Positions 17,526 to 25,344 of a DNA stretch of 64,000 nt are shown here, in pieces. The DNA comes from Runella sp. MFBS21 (GTDB lineage Bacteria; Bacteroidota; Bacteroidia; Cytophagales; Spirosomataceae): contig NZ_JARNTW010000012.1 in assembly GCF_029433105.1 (NCBI RefSeq), positions 1-64,000 on the forward strand, read 5' to 3'. The number at the start of each line of letters is the position of its first letter. Within the stretch, counting starts at the first letter, position 1. Below the pieces are notes generated by a model, which saw only the letters and a list, made by a program, of their open reading frames with translations, was not told the DNA's origin and searched no databases. The position numbers and the translations under genes were made by a program.

Positions 17526-18281
17526 ATGCTATCGGATATGAACCTACCTTTACTTCAGCACTTTTCAGGAATTTCTCTTTGTGAAATGACTTCGGTTCAA
17601 TTAATGAATCGGGTAGACACAAAGTTTTTGTTTCCACGAAAAAAGCTTACTGACATCATTTTTCAGCTAAAAGATCATTATCATATCCTCGAAATAGCTC
17701 ATAAAAGGATATTCCGTTATGATACACTCTATTTTGATACTCCTGAGCGACTACTTTATCATCAACACCTGCGCGGCGAACTTACCCGCTACAAAATCCG
17801 CACACGACGATATGTAGATACGGATACTGGTTTTTTTGAGGTAAAAAGCAGGAATAACAAATATCGTACCATCAAAAATAGAATTCAGGTTTCGGAGATA
17901 GATGAGCATCTATGCCTCCAAAGTCGCCAATTTTTATCCCAACAGCTTCCACATCTTCCTCTCAAACTCGACCCTGTGTTGTGGGTCTACTATCATCGAT
18001 TTACGCTTATCAACAAAAATGTACCCGAACGAGTGACGTTTGACCTTAACTTATGGTTTCGATGGCAGCATACATCTCAAGCCTATCCTCATCTAGCCAT
18101 TGCTGAGGTCAAGCAAGAGCATACACTCCATACTCCTTTCTTAGAGTTAATGAAAAAAATGGAAATACGTCAAGGAGGAATCAGCAAATACTGCCTTGGG
18201 CTCAGTAGCCTTGAGCCTCACCTCCGTCGCAATACATTTAAGCCGGCTTTGTCTAAAATCAACCATTTGCAAGAATATTGA
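17526..18281 (+). CDS. VTC-domain polyphosphate polymerase-like protein
   Basis: The 251-residue protein is a bacterial VTC domain (CYTH/triphosphate-tunnel fold). It has MNRVDTKFLFP (tunnel Lys), RYDTLYFDTPE, YKIRTRRYVDT, FFEVKSRNNK, ERVTFDLNL and AIAEVKQEH, the alternating basic and acidic strands expected of the tunnel. In yeast this fold makes polyphosphate from ATP. The start may be 17526 or the second ATG at 17538, which gives MNLPLLQHF. It overlaps or abuts the next gene, a DUF4956 membrane protein, a pairing seen widely in bacteria. Confidence 0.85.
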   Translation: MLSDMNLPLLQHFSGISLCEMTSVQLMNRVDTKFLFPRKKLTDIIFQLKDHYHILEIAHKRIFRYDTLYFDTPERLLYHQHLRGELTRYKIRTRRYVDTDTGFFEVKSRNNKYRTIKNRIQVSEIDEHLCLQSRQFLSQQLPHLPLKLDPVLWVYYHRFTLINKNVPERVTFDLNLWFRWQHTSQAYPHLAIAEVKQEHTLHTPFLELMKKMEIRQGGISKYCLGLSSLEPHLRRNTFKPALSKINHLQEY

Positions 18282-18301
18282 AACAATCTTTACTATCAAC
18301 T

Positions 18302-18871
18302 ATGGCCTCCCCTTCTGCTCATTCCGACTTATTTTTTCAGATTGGCCTTGATATATTCAGCATGGTCATTCTACTACGACTTATCTACTTTCCTACCTAT
18401 CGAAATACAGAATTCGTCTTTACGTTTTTTGTATTTAATCTTATCATTTTTTCAATCACCTATTTACTCAACCAAGTCGAAGTTTCGATGGGGGCAGCCT
18501 TTGGATTGTTTGCCGTATTTTCAATGCTTCGTTATCGAACCGAAGGCATTTCAATGCGTGATATGACTTATCTTTTTTTGGTCATTGCACTAGGTCTTAT
18601 TCATGGTATTGCTGCAAGTTCAGTAGGTATCACAGCCATTATGACCACCCTGCTATTATTTTTTACTTATGTTTTTGAAGGAGACTTTCTATACCGCCGC
18701 GAGCATATCAAAGAGATTATGTATGATAAAATCTCCCTCATTACCGCCGAGCGACGCCAAGAACTTATCGATGACATCCAAGAACGCACTGGGCTTAAAA
18801 TCAACCGAGTAGAGGTCGAAAAACTTGATTTTTTGCGAGATGTGGCATATCTAAAAATCTATTATTATTAA
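18302..18871 (+). CDS. DUF4956 membrane protein
   Basis: This protein of about 189 residues has four predicted membrane segments: IFSMVILLRLIYFP, FVFTFFVFNLIIFSITYLL, YLFLVIALGLIHGIAA and ITAIMTTLLLFFTYVF. Between them is the conserved loop GAAFGLFAVFSMLRYRTEGI, and a cytoplasmic tail of about 55 residues follows. A TTG at 18278 would overlap the VTC stop; the ATG at 18302 is preferred. Its constant partnership with VTC proteins suggests a joint membrane complex, but its own role is unknown. The last codons and stop lie inside the palindromic terminator. Confidence 0.85.
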   Translation: MASPSAHSDLFFQIGLDIFSMVILLRLIYFPTYRNTEFVFTFFVFNLIIFSITYLLNQVEVSMGAAFGLFAVFSMLRYRTEGISMRDMTYLFLVIALGLIHGIAASSVGITAIMTTLLLFFTYVFEGDFLYRREHIKEIMYDKISLITAERRQELIDDIQERTGLKINRVEVEKLDFLRDVAYLKIYYY

Positions 18872-18912
18872 CAAAAAAAGGCCAAATACGGCCTTTTTTT
18901 GTTAATAATAAT
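18861..18912. terminator. Perfect 23-bp-arm bidirectional terminator
   Basis: ATTATTATTAAC…GGCC (18861-18883) and its exact complement (18890-18912) flank a 6-nt loop AAATAC, with A- and T-tracts on each side. It lies between convergent genes and serves both. The stop codon of the DUF4956 gene (18869-18871) is inside the left arm. Confidence 0.95.
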
Positions 18913-18930
18913 ATGAGATAAATACGTGCT

Positions 18931-19761
18931 TTATTTGTTTCGTTGCTTATCGAAATACTGTTTCATAAACAGTAACTGATAATTGACCGCATTGTTCCAA
19001 TAGTTCCAGTTGTGTCCTCCAGGACGAGTGATATAGTCATGAGCAATGTTACGTTCGAGCATTTTCTCGTGGAGATTGTTGTTGACCCTAAAGAAAAAAT
19101 CTTCGGTTCCGCAGTCCACAATGATAGCCAACGACCCCGGTGTCAGCAAATGCAATAAATTGATGACAGTATTTTTTTCCCAATTTTCGGGTGCTTGTGC
19201 ATAAGTTCCTAGCCGTTTGGCCATGTCCCAGTTGTTTGGGAAAGGGCGAATATCTACCCCACCACTCATGCTGCCTGCCGCTCCAAATACATCTTGGTGC
19301 TTAAAAGCAAGATACAAAGCCCCATGACCACCCATACTCAGTCCCGTGATGCCTCTTCCTGTGCGAGCTTTAATGGTTTTGTAATGGTCGTCTATCCATT
19401 TTACTAACTCTTGTGATACATAAGTCTCATAACGCCAACTTTCATCGACGGGACTATCCCAATACCAACTTGAGAAATTGCCATCAGGACACACAATAAT
19501 GCTTTGATAAGTGTCTGCGGCTTGCTGCATAAAAGGGGCTTTTTTGACCCAATCGCTGTAATTGCCACTGTAGCCATGCAAAAGATAAACCACCGGAAAT
19601 TCTTTGCCACTACTGTAAGAATCAGGCGTGATGACAACCGCCTTGATATTTTTTTTCATCGACGCACTGTAGGTTTCTACAGTATCTACTTTGACTGCCC
19701 AAACTTTACGGCCTCCAAGGCAAAGAGCAATAACAATGACTAAACGTTTGAAGAGATTCAT
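18931..19761 (-). CDS. Secreted esterase-D-family alpha/beta hydrolase
   Basis: The product (276 residues from the ATG at 19759-19761) has a signal peptide (MNLFKRLVIVIALCLGG) and an esterase D/tributyrin-esterase fold. YLLHGYSGNYSDW forms the oxyanion region, GLSMGGHGA is the nucleophile elbow, and GCGTEDFF-like (DCGTEDFFF) and PGGHNW supply Asp and His. Such enzymes remove acetyl or feruloyl groups from plant polysaccharides. It follows the CE15-like gene by 61 bp and probably ends an operon with it and LysR. Confidence 0.85.
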   Translation of the reverse strand: MNLFKRLVIVIALCLGGRKVWAVKVDTVETYSASMKKNIKAVVITPDSYSSGKEFPVVYLLHGYSGNYSDWVKKAPFMQQAADTYQSIIVCPDGNFSSWYWDSPVDESWRYETYVSQELVKWIDDHYKTIKARTGRGITGLSMGGHGALYLAFKHQDVFGAAGSMSGGVDIRPFPNNWDMAKRLGTYAQAPENWEKNTVINLLHLLTPGSLAIIVDCGTEDFFFRVNNNLHEKMLERNIAHDYITRPGGHNWNYWNNAVNYQLLFMKQYFDKQRNK

Positions 19762-19822
19762 AAGAATAAAAAAATAATGCGTAAAGTGACGTACTATAAA
19801 CCTGAATAAGTTTAAAAGGCAA

Positions 19823-21073
19823 TCAATGAAGATTTTTATCCGCAAAATTGAGGTATTGTTGCCAATCATACAAATTCACATCATGCCCACCTGCTCTGAT
19901 GTGATATCCGATTTTCCCTTGTATTGACTGATGCAAAGGTGGCATGGTTTGGGCGGGAAAGCCTTCAGTTCCCAAAAAACGATACACTTTATCTGCTGCC
20001 ACAACCGACGCAAATTCGCCAGCAGGGTCGGCACCTTTGTCATCTACTGCACTACCCACATAAAGTGGACGCGGAGCCACTAAGGCCATTACATAATGTT
20101 GGTCAAAAGATAAAAGAGTATCTTTATCCATGTATTTTTTGAAATTATGGGCATACCAATGCGGAAAAACTGTACATAGCCGCCGTATATTTTCGCCCAC
20201 GCCCCTTCTAAATAATTTTGCTCCTCCAGCCCCTGATTCATGGCTTATCACTAATGCAAAACGTGAGTCACTCGCTCCTGCCCATAAAGCAGCTTTTCCT
20301 AAACGTGACCACCCAAATACCGCTATTTTCTTAGGATTGATAGCTTTATCGGTTTCGATATAATCCATCGCTCGGCTCAAAGCCCACGCCCAAGCTCCGA
20401 TAGTTCCAAAGTTGTCGTCGCGGTTTTGTAATAATGGATACAACCTATGAACTCCCGTCGAAAATCCCTGCTTGGGATTGTCGGAAGCGATGTCTTCGCG
20501 ATAAGCTGTAATGAGTGCATAGCCTCTCGCCAAAATAGTATCCAGAGGCCATTGGGCGGCATTTATCCCTCTACAAGCCTCCGTAGCCTGATGCTCTACC
20601 ACACAGTTAAGATTTACGTAAGGATTGTTTCGCCCCGACTCCATCCAACTTTTTGTAATTCGAATGTAAGGGTCAGTATGAATGGCGTGATTTCCCCAAA
20701 AATTCAATCCTAAGATAGCAGGTACAGGCTTCCCGACTTGATTAGGGATATACATCAATAATTCCATTTGAGGACCTGTATTTGTCCCGTCAAAATATAC
20801 CACAACCTGCCGCCGAGTGGCTTTTCCGTTGAGTGCTTTTTTATCTTCTTCCATGATCTCAAACCTCAGATTTGCGGGACGCTCAGGCGAATGTCCGTAC
20901 ATCTCCCGCGAAAACAATTCGAAGATTTCTTTACGCCGTACTTTGTGCCATTGCTTGGAGTTTTTGACGAGTTTGCCGCTATTCATAATCAGTGGGTTGG
21001 GCAAAACTGACGTTTGAGCCCTACTACCACATGTAACTAAGAGACAGAAAAGACAAAAAAAGGCTTTTTTCAT
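19823..21073 (-). CDS. CE15-like (glucuronoyl-esterase/acetylxylan-esterase type) hydrolase
   Basis: A 416-residue exported hydrolase (signal MKKAFFCLFCLLVTCGSRAQ). It has ILGLNFWGNHA, then ALSRAMDYIETDK, the nucleophile motif FGWSRLGKAALWAGA, the acidic partner region ISHESGAGGA, and a C-terminal His (HDVNLYDW). This layout resembles carbohydrate esterase family 15, which cleaves 4-O-methylglucuronoyl esters joining xylan to lignin; related proteins are named acetylxylan esterase. It begins 3 bp after the LysR stop, so it is co-transcribed with its probable regulator. Confidence 0.8.
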   Translation of the reverse strand: MKKAFFCLFCLLVTCGSRAQTSVLPNPLIMNSGKLVKNSKQWHKVRRKEIFELFSREMYGHSPERPANLRFEIMEEDKKALNGKATRRQVVVYFDGTNTGPQMELLMYIPNQVGKPVPAILGLNFWGNHAIHTDPYIRITKSWMESGRNNPYVNLNCVVEHQATEACRGINAAQWPLDTILARGYALITAYREDIASDNPKQGFSTGVHRLYPLLQNRDDNFGTIGAWAWALSRAMDYIETDKAINPKKIAVFGWSRLGKAALWAGASDSRFALVISHESGAGGAKLFRRGVGENIRRLCTVFPHWYAHNFKKYMDKDTLLSFDQHYVMALVAPRPLYVGSAVDDKGADPAGEFASVVAADKVYRFLGTEGFPAQTMPPLHQSIQGKIGYHIRAGGHDVNLYDWQQYLNFADKNLH

Positions 21074-21076
21074 AAA

Positions 21077-21982
21077 TCAAGATAAATAAGAAGAATGCAA
21101 AGAAAGATGTTTGGCCGCTTGTTGGGCTATTTCTTTAATATGAGGCAGTACAGGATTGGCATCATCGGAGCGCCAAATGAGATAGAGCTGCGTTTTGGTA
21201 TCCAATTTTAAAAAACGCACTCCCAAGGCAGATGCTCCATGACGATAAGAAATAGGTAAAACCGACAAGCCTAATTTTTTTTCTACCAATCTCAAAATCG
21301 TAGCACCATAGTTGGAATGATAAACCACTCGGGGTCGAAACCCCTTTTCTCCAAAAATCCCGTGTAAAATTTGCCCATAATGTAGGTGAGCGTCCAATTT
21401 TGGTAAAATAAAAGCTTCTTCTTGACATTGACCAATATCTCTAAAATTGGTTTCGTTGAGCGGGTGGTCGTGCGGGACTACCAGCGCAAAATGCTCTTCA
21501 AACAACAATTGAATCGAAAAACGCGCATCAATAGAAACCTCTCGCGTAAATCCAACATCAATAGCATAATTGGTAAGAGCTTCCAACAATTCTAATTCGG
21601 CGATTTCGGTAAGTTCGATATTGATATCAGGAAAACGTTCGTAAGTCATGGCCAATGTCTCGGGCAAGATAGAATAAAGCGCCGAACCCGGATGCCCCAT
21701 GCGTATTTTTCCGACTGTACCGCTATGAATTCGGCGGGCCTGCTCCGTAACATACTCAAGCTGGTGTTTTATTTTACTAATCTCATCCCTAAAATAAGCT
21801 CCCGCCGCAGTAAGTCGGACGTTGCGTTTGTCGCGTTCAAACAAAACCACCCCTATCTCTTCCTCTAGTTGTTGGATATGACGACTCAACGCAGGCTGAA
21901 CGATGAAGAGTTTTTCGGCAGCCCGCGAAAAATGTAATTCTTCAGCAACACCAAGGAAATAAGTAAGTTGACGCAAATCCAT
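21077..21982 (-). CDS. LysR-family transcriptional regulator
   Basis: A complete 301-residue LysR protein. The N-terminal winged helix has MDLRQLTYFLGVAEELHFSR, AAEKLFIVQPALSRHIQQLE and VVLFERDKRNVRLT; a linker helix and a periplasmic-binding-like effector domain (about 90-295) follow. It is the first gene of a probable LysR-CE15-esterase operon on the minus strand. LysR genes are more often divergent from their targets, so co-directional, nearly abutting placement is slightly unusual. The inducer is unknown. Confidence 0.9.
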   Translation of the reverse strand: MDLRQLTYFLGVAEELHFSRAAEKLFIVQPALSRHIQQLEEEIGVVLFERDKRNVRLTAAGAYFRDEISKIKHQLEYVTEQARRIHSGTVGKIRMGHPGSALYSILPETLAMTYERFPDINIELTEIAELELLEALTNYAIDVGFTREVSIDARFSIQLLFEEHFALVVPHDHPLNETNFRDIGQCQEEAFILPKLDAHLHYGQILHGIFGEKGFRPRVVYHSNYGATILRLVEKKLGLSVLPISYRHGASALGVRFLKLDTKTQLYLIWRSDDANPVLPHIKEIAQQAAKHLSLHSSYLS

Positions 21983-22156
21983 AGAGAAGTCAGTAAGGAA
22001 ATCTATTTATACAAATTAAGCATAAATCATTAAAAAAATAGCATTTCTGATTATTAAAAGGCTTTTGTTATTTTGTATGACCTTTTAGTCTTTCATCATC
22101 TTTATTCCAGCTTATTTAAAAGGATTGATAACATCCACCTTCACAACCCTACTTAA

Positions 22157-22645
22157 ATGATTCAAATTACGCCTTATCAGCCTATTTATCAGCAAGCTAT
22201 CATTGACCTCATTTTAAACATACAGCAAAACGAATTCAATGTTCCGATTACTCTTCATGACCAACCCGACTTACTGATTATCCCCGAATTTTATTGTCAA
22301 CGCAAAGGAAACTTCTGGCTGGCATTGGATGGTGACAAGCTCGTAGGCACTATCGCTCTCATCGATATTGGCGATGAAATGGGTGCTTTACGAAAAATGT
22401 TTGTTCACCGGGATTATAGAGGTAAAAACGTAGGTGTTGCCTTATTTTTACTAAATACTTTGCTTCAGCATTGCCAAAAATCTGGTTTTAAATCAATTTA
22501 TTTAGGTACTAATCCAAGATTACAAGCGGCGATGCGTTTTTATGAAAAGAATGGTTTTTCTCAACTTCCTCTTGAGAGCCTACCCCCACAATATCCACGA
22601 ATGCAAGTTGATACTGTTTTTTACCAATACCATCTAACCTTATGA
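22157..22645 (+). CDS. GNAT N-acetyltransferase
   Basis: A 162-residue single GNAT domain. The acetyl-CoA-binding motif A is LRKMFVHRDYRGKNVGVALF (R/Q-x-x-G-x-G/A type), and motif B is AAMRFYEKNGF near the C-terminus. It acetylates an unknown amine. The stop overlaps the next ATG (ATGA at 22642-22645), so the two acetyltransferases are translationally coupled. Confidence 0.85.
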   Translation: MIQITPYQPIYQQAIIDLILNIQQNEFNVPITLHDQPDLLIIPEFYCQRKGNFWLALDGDKLVGTIALIDIGDEMGALRKMFVHRDYRGKNVGVALFLLNTLLQHCQKSGFKSIYLGTNPRLQAAMRFYEKNGFSQLPLESLPPQYPRMQVDTVFYQYHLTL

Positions 22646-23658
22646 AACATCAAACTGCTACTCCTCCTATTGTACTTCGTACCGATTTTCGAGCCCATAC
22701 CGACATCGCCGCCGTGGCACAACTCCATGATACTATCTATCGCGAAGAATTTGAGTTTGGCGGCGAATTATTTACTAAATATGTAGAAGATAGCCTACGA
22801 GAGTTTGCGCAGCAATACCAACCTCATAAAGACGCCGTATGGATGTATGAACATGAAGGAAAACTCATCGGATGTATATTTTTGATGAACCGAGGCGATG
22901 CCGCTCAACTGCGCTATTTTCTAATTCACCGAGATTTTAGGGGGTTAGGATTTGGAAAAAAACTAATGGAGATGTTCCTAAAAACCCTACGCCAGCGTCA
23001 CTATCGGTCTTGCTATCTCTGGACGGTAGATGGCCTTACGCAAGCGGCTCACTTGTACCAAAAATATGGATTTAGGGTGACAGACGAACGTCTCAGCAAT
23101 ACCTTTGGTATTACGCTTTTAGAACAACGCTACGAACTCATCTTACCCATTTTCAGACTTGGAGAATTGGCCGATGCCTCTCGTTTGCGAGATTTGACCG
23201 AAAAAACCTTTGTAGATACTTATGCCGATTTCAACACCGCCGAAAACATGCATCTACACATATCCACCCGTTTTGGTCTAGCCCAACTCCAACATGAACT
23301 CCTCGACCCTCATATTCAGTACGTGATTGTAGAATTGAAAGAGCAATTGGTGGGTTTTGTAAAATTGGTCAAAGAGCATTCTTTGCCGGAGCTATCTTCT
23401 CTCAAAGCCGTCGAAATCGAACGATTTTATGTGGACTTGGCGTATCAAGGAAAAAGCATAGGCACTCGCCTTATGGACTACGCCTTGCAATGGGCAAGAA
23501 AAGAAGGCTTTGAAGTAGCTTGGCTTGGCGTATGGGAACACAATACCAAAGCTCTTCAGTTTTATAAAAAAATGGGTTTTGTACCTTTTGGGGAGCATAT
23601 TTTCACGCTCGGCACTGAGCTTCAAAATGATTTCTTGCTAAAATTAGAGCTTAGGTGA
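22642..23658 (+). CDS. Double-domain GNAT acetyltransferase
   Basis: The 338-residue protein contains two GNAT domains in tandem. The first (about 1-165) has LRYFLIHRDFRGLGFGKKL and AAHLYQKYGF. The second (about 168-338) has IERFYVDLAYQGKSIGTRL and KALQFYKKMGF. Both keep the acetyl-CoA loop. With the single-domain gene upstream, three GNAT modules are made from one transcript. Substrates are unknown. A terminator follows. Confidence 0.85.
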   Translation: MKHQTATPPIVLRTDFRAHTDIAAVAQLHDTIYREEFEFGGELFTKYVEDSLREFAQQYQPHKDAVWMYEHEGKLIGCIFLMNRGDAAQLRYFLIHRDFRGLGFGKKLMEMFLKTLRQRHYRSCYLWTVDGLTQAAHLYQKYGFRVTDERLSNTFGITLLEQRYELILPIFRLGELADASRLRDLTEKTFVDTYADFNTAENMHLHISTRFGLAQLQHELLDPHIQYVIVELKEQLVGFVKLVKEHSLPELSSLKAVEIERFYVDLAYQGKSIGTRLMDYALQWARKEGFEVAWLGVWEHNTKALQFYKKMGFVPFGEHIFTLGTELQNDFLLKLELR

Positions 23659-23682
23659 TACTATAGTTTGTCTAAAAACAAA

Positions 23683-23720
23683 AAAAGGAGTAAGCCCTTT
23701 CTAATTGACTTACTCCTTTT
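23683..23720. terminator. Terminator between convergent genes
   Basis: AAAAGGAGTAAG (23683-23694) and CTTACTCCTTTT (23709-23720) form a 12-bp stem with a 14-nt loop between the double GNAT gene and the M20 gene. Confidence 0.85.
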
Positions 23721-23738
23721 GAAAACATTAATATAATT

Positions 23739-25178
23739 TTAAAGCCCTTTACGATAGTCGAGAGGGGGTTTGCGGTCACCGATAAGAGGTACATATTTTA
23801 CACCATCCAATTTTTGCTGAAATTCTGCTTTGGCACGACTCAGCAGTTCTGGTTGGGTAAACAAATCCACGCCCATTGTTGCGAGGGTTTTGGCCGCCAA
23901 AAGCATTCCTTTATATCCAATACTCATGCCATCAGCAGCCACTGCCTGCCACGTATGGGCTGCAGTACCGGGTACCCAAGTCGCGGTCGACAAGCCCGCA
24001 GTAGGAACCACGTAACTAATGTCCCCCACATCGGTAGAAGCAGGAAAATGACTCAACCGATAAGGCTGAACTTCAGATGCTCTTGAGAGAGGTGGTATTT
24101 TTGCGTTTTCAAATGATACCCGCAATTTGTTGGCAAAAGCCATTTCTTCGGCATTGTAACTAACTCCACCCAGTTTTTGGAGATTGCTGTGCATGGCTTT
24201 GGCAAGGGTTTCGTTGGGAAGAAGCCCATAAATTCCCGTAATAACTTCGTATTTCATCGTGGTCCCCGTGCCCAAAGCGGCTCCTTCTGCTGCTTTGATA
24301 ACGCGCTCCCATATTTGTTTAACTTCGGTGACGTCAGGGTGGCGCACCATGTATTCTACTTCGGCAAAGTCAGGCACTACATTGGCTGCTAATCCTCCTT
24401 TGGTAATGACGTAGTGGATACGACTCTTCTCATCTACGTGCTCTCGCATCATATTCACCATCACATTCAGGGCTTCTACGCCATCTAAGGAAGAGCGTCC
24501 TCGTTCGGGAGCACCAGCGGCGTGGGCAGTTTTGCCATAAAAACGAAACATTCCTTGGATAACCGCAGTACAAGTACTAGCGTCTGCACTATTACCGTCG
24601 CCAGGATGCCAGTGAATCACCGCATCCACATCTTTCAACAGCCCGGCCCTTACCATATATACTTTGCCGCCTCCACCTTCTTCGGCAGGTGTACCATACA
24701 CCCGGACAGTACCTGCTCGCTTGGTTTGAAGCAACCAATCTTTAAGAGCTATACCTGCCGCCACGGAGGCCGTTCCGAAGAGATTATGACCACATCCATG
24801 TCCCGTCCCACCTTCAATGAGCGGTTTTCGGTAAGGAACAGAGTCTTGAGATAGACCTGGTAGAGCGTCATATTCAGCCAAAATGCCAATCACCGGTTGA
24901 CCGCTGCCGTAAGAGGCCACAAAAGCCGTAGGAATATCCGCTACACCACTTTCTACTTTGAAACCTGATTTACGAAGGGTCTCCTGCAAAAGTGCTGAAC
25001 TTTTAGATTCGAGATAGCCCAGTTCTGCATAGTTCCAAATCTGCTTGGCAATTTGGCAATAACTTGCGTATTTTTTGTCGAGTTGTGAAGTAACATAGGC
25101 TTTATCATCCGCTTTTTGTGCATTGACATGTGCGATTGTGCCTATCCCCAATAAGAGTACTTGCAGTATTTTTCTCAT
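23739..25178 (-). CDS. Secreted M20 amidohydrolase (AbgB-like)
   Basis: A 479-residue exported peptidase M20/amidohydrolase (signal MRKILQVLLLGIGTIAHVNA). It shows WNYAELGYLES, ILAEYDALPGL, the metal-site motif GHGCGHNLFG, PAEEGGGGK, HWHPGDGN and HTWQAVA near the end. Closest in layout to AbgB-type p-aminobenzoyl-glutamate hydrolases and other aromatic-amide hydrolases. The two-metal ligands (His, Asp/Cys, Glu, His) are present. Alone on its transcript; the true substrate may be another N-acyl amino acid. Confidence 0.85.
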   Translation of the reverse strand: MRKILQVLLLGIGTIAHVNAQKADDKAYVTSQLDKKYASYCQIAKQIWNYAELGYLESKSSALLQETLRKSGFKVESGVADIPTAFVASYGSGQPVIGILAEYDALPGLSQDSVPYRKPLIEGGTGHGCGHNLFGTASVAAGIALKDWLLQTKRAGTVRVYGTPAEEGGGGKVYMVRAGLLKDVDAVIHWHPGDGNSADASTCTAVIQGMFRFYGKTAHAAGAPERGRSSLDGVEALNVMVNMMREHVDEKSRIHYVITKGGLAANVVPDFAEVEYMVRHPDVTEVKQIWERVIKAAEGAALGTGTTMKYEVITGIYGLLPNETLAKAMHSNLQKLGGVSYNAEEMAFANKLRVSFENAKIPPLSRASEVQPYRLSHFPASTDVGDISYVVPTAGLSTATWVPGTAAHTWQAVAADGMSIGYKGMLLAAKTLATMGVDLFTQPELLSRAKAEFQQKLDGVKYVPLIGDRKPPLDYRKGL

Positions 25179-25280
25179 AGTGTATTGATGAATTAGTTTG
25201 GGTTAATAAAACTTCTGAAAGTTAACAGATAGTTTTGAATTTTGATAACCAATAAAATACCAAAATGAGAAAATAAAACG

Positions 25281-25339
25281 ACCTTATTGCCCCCGAATTA
25301 TAATTCGGGGGCAATAAGGTTTTGCGTCTCTGACGCAAA
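25281..25339. repeat. Perfect 40-bp palindrome plus GCGTC hairpin
   Basis: Bases 25281-25300 (ACCTTATTGCCCCCGAATTA) are followed directly by their exact complement (25301-25320), with no loop. A second hairpin TTTGCGTC-TCT-GACGCAAA follows (25321-25339). The 19-bp string GGTTTTGCGTCTCTGACGC recurs at 27812-27830, again beside a CCCCGAA…TTCGGGG hairpin, so this is a dispersed composite repeat. It may end transcription of the hydrolase gene. Confidence 0.85.
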
Positions 25340-25344
25340 GCAAG

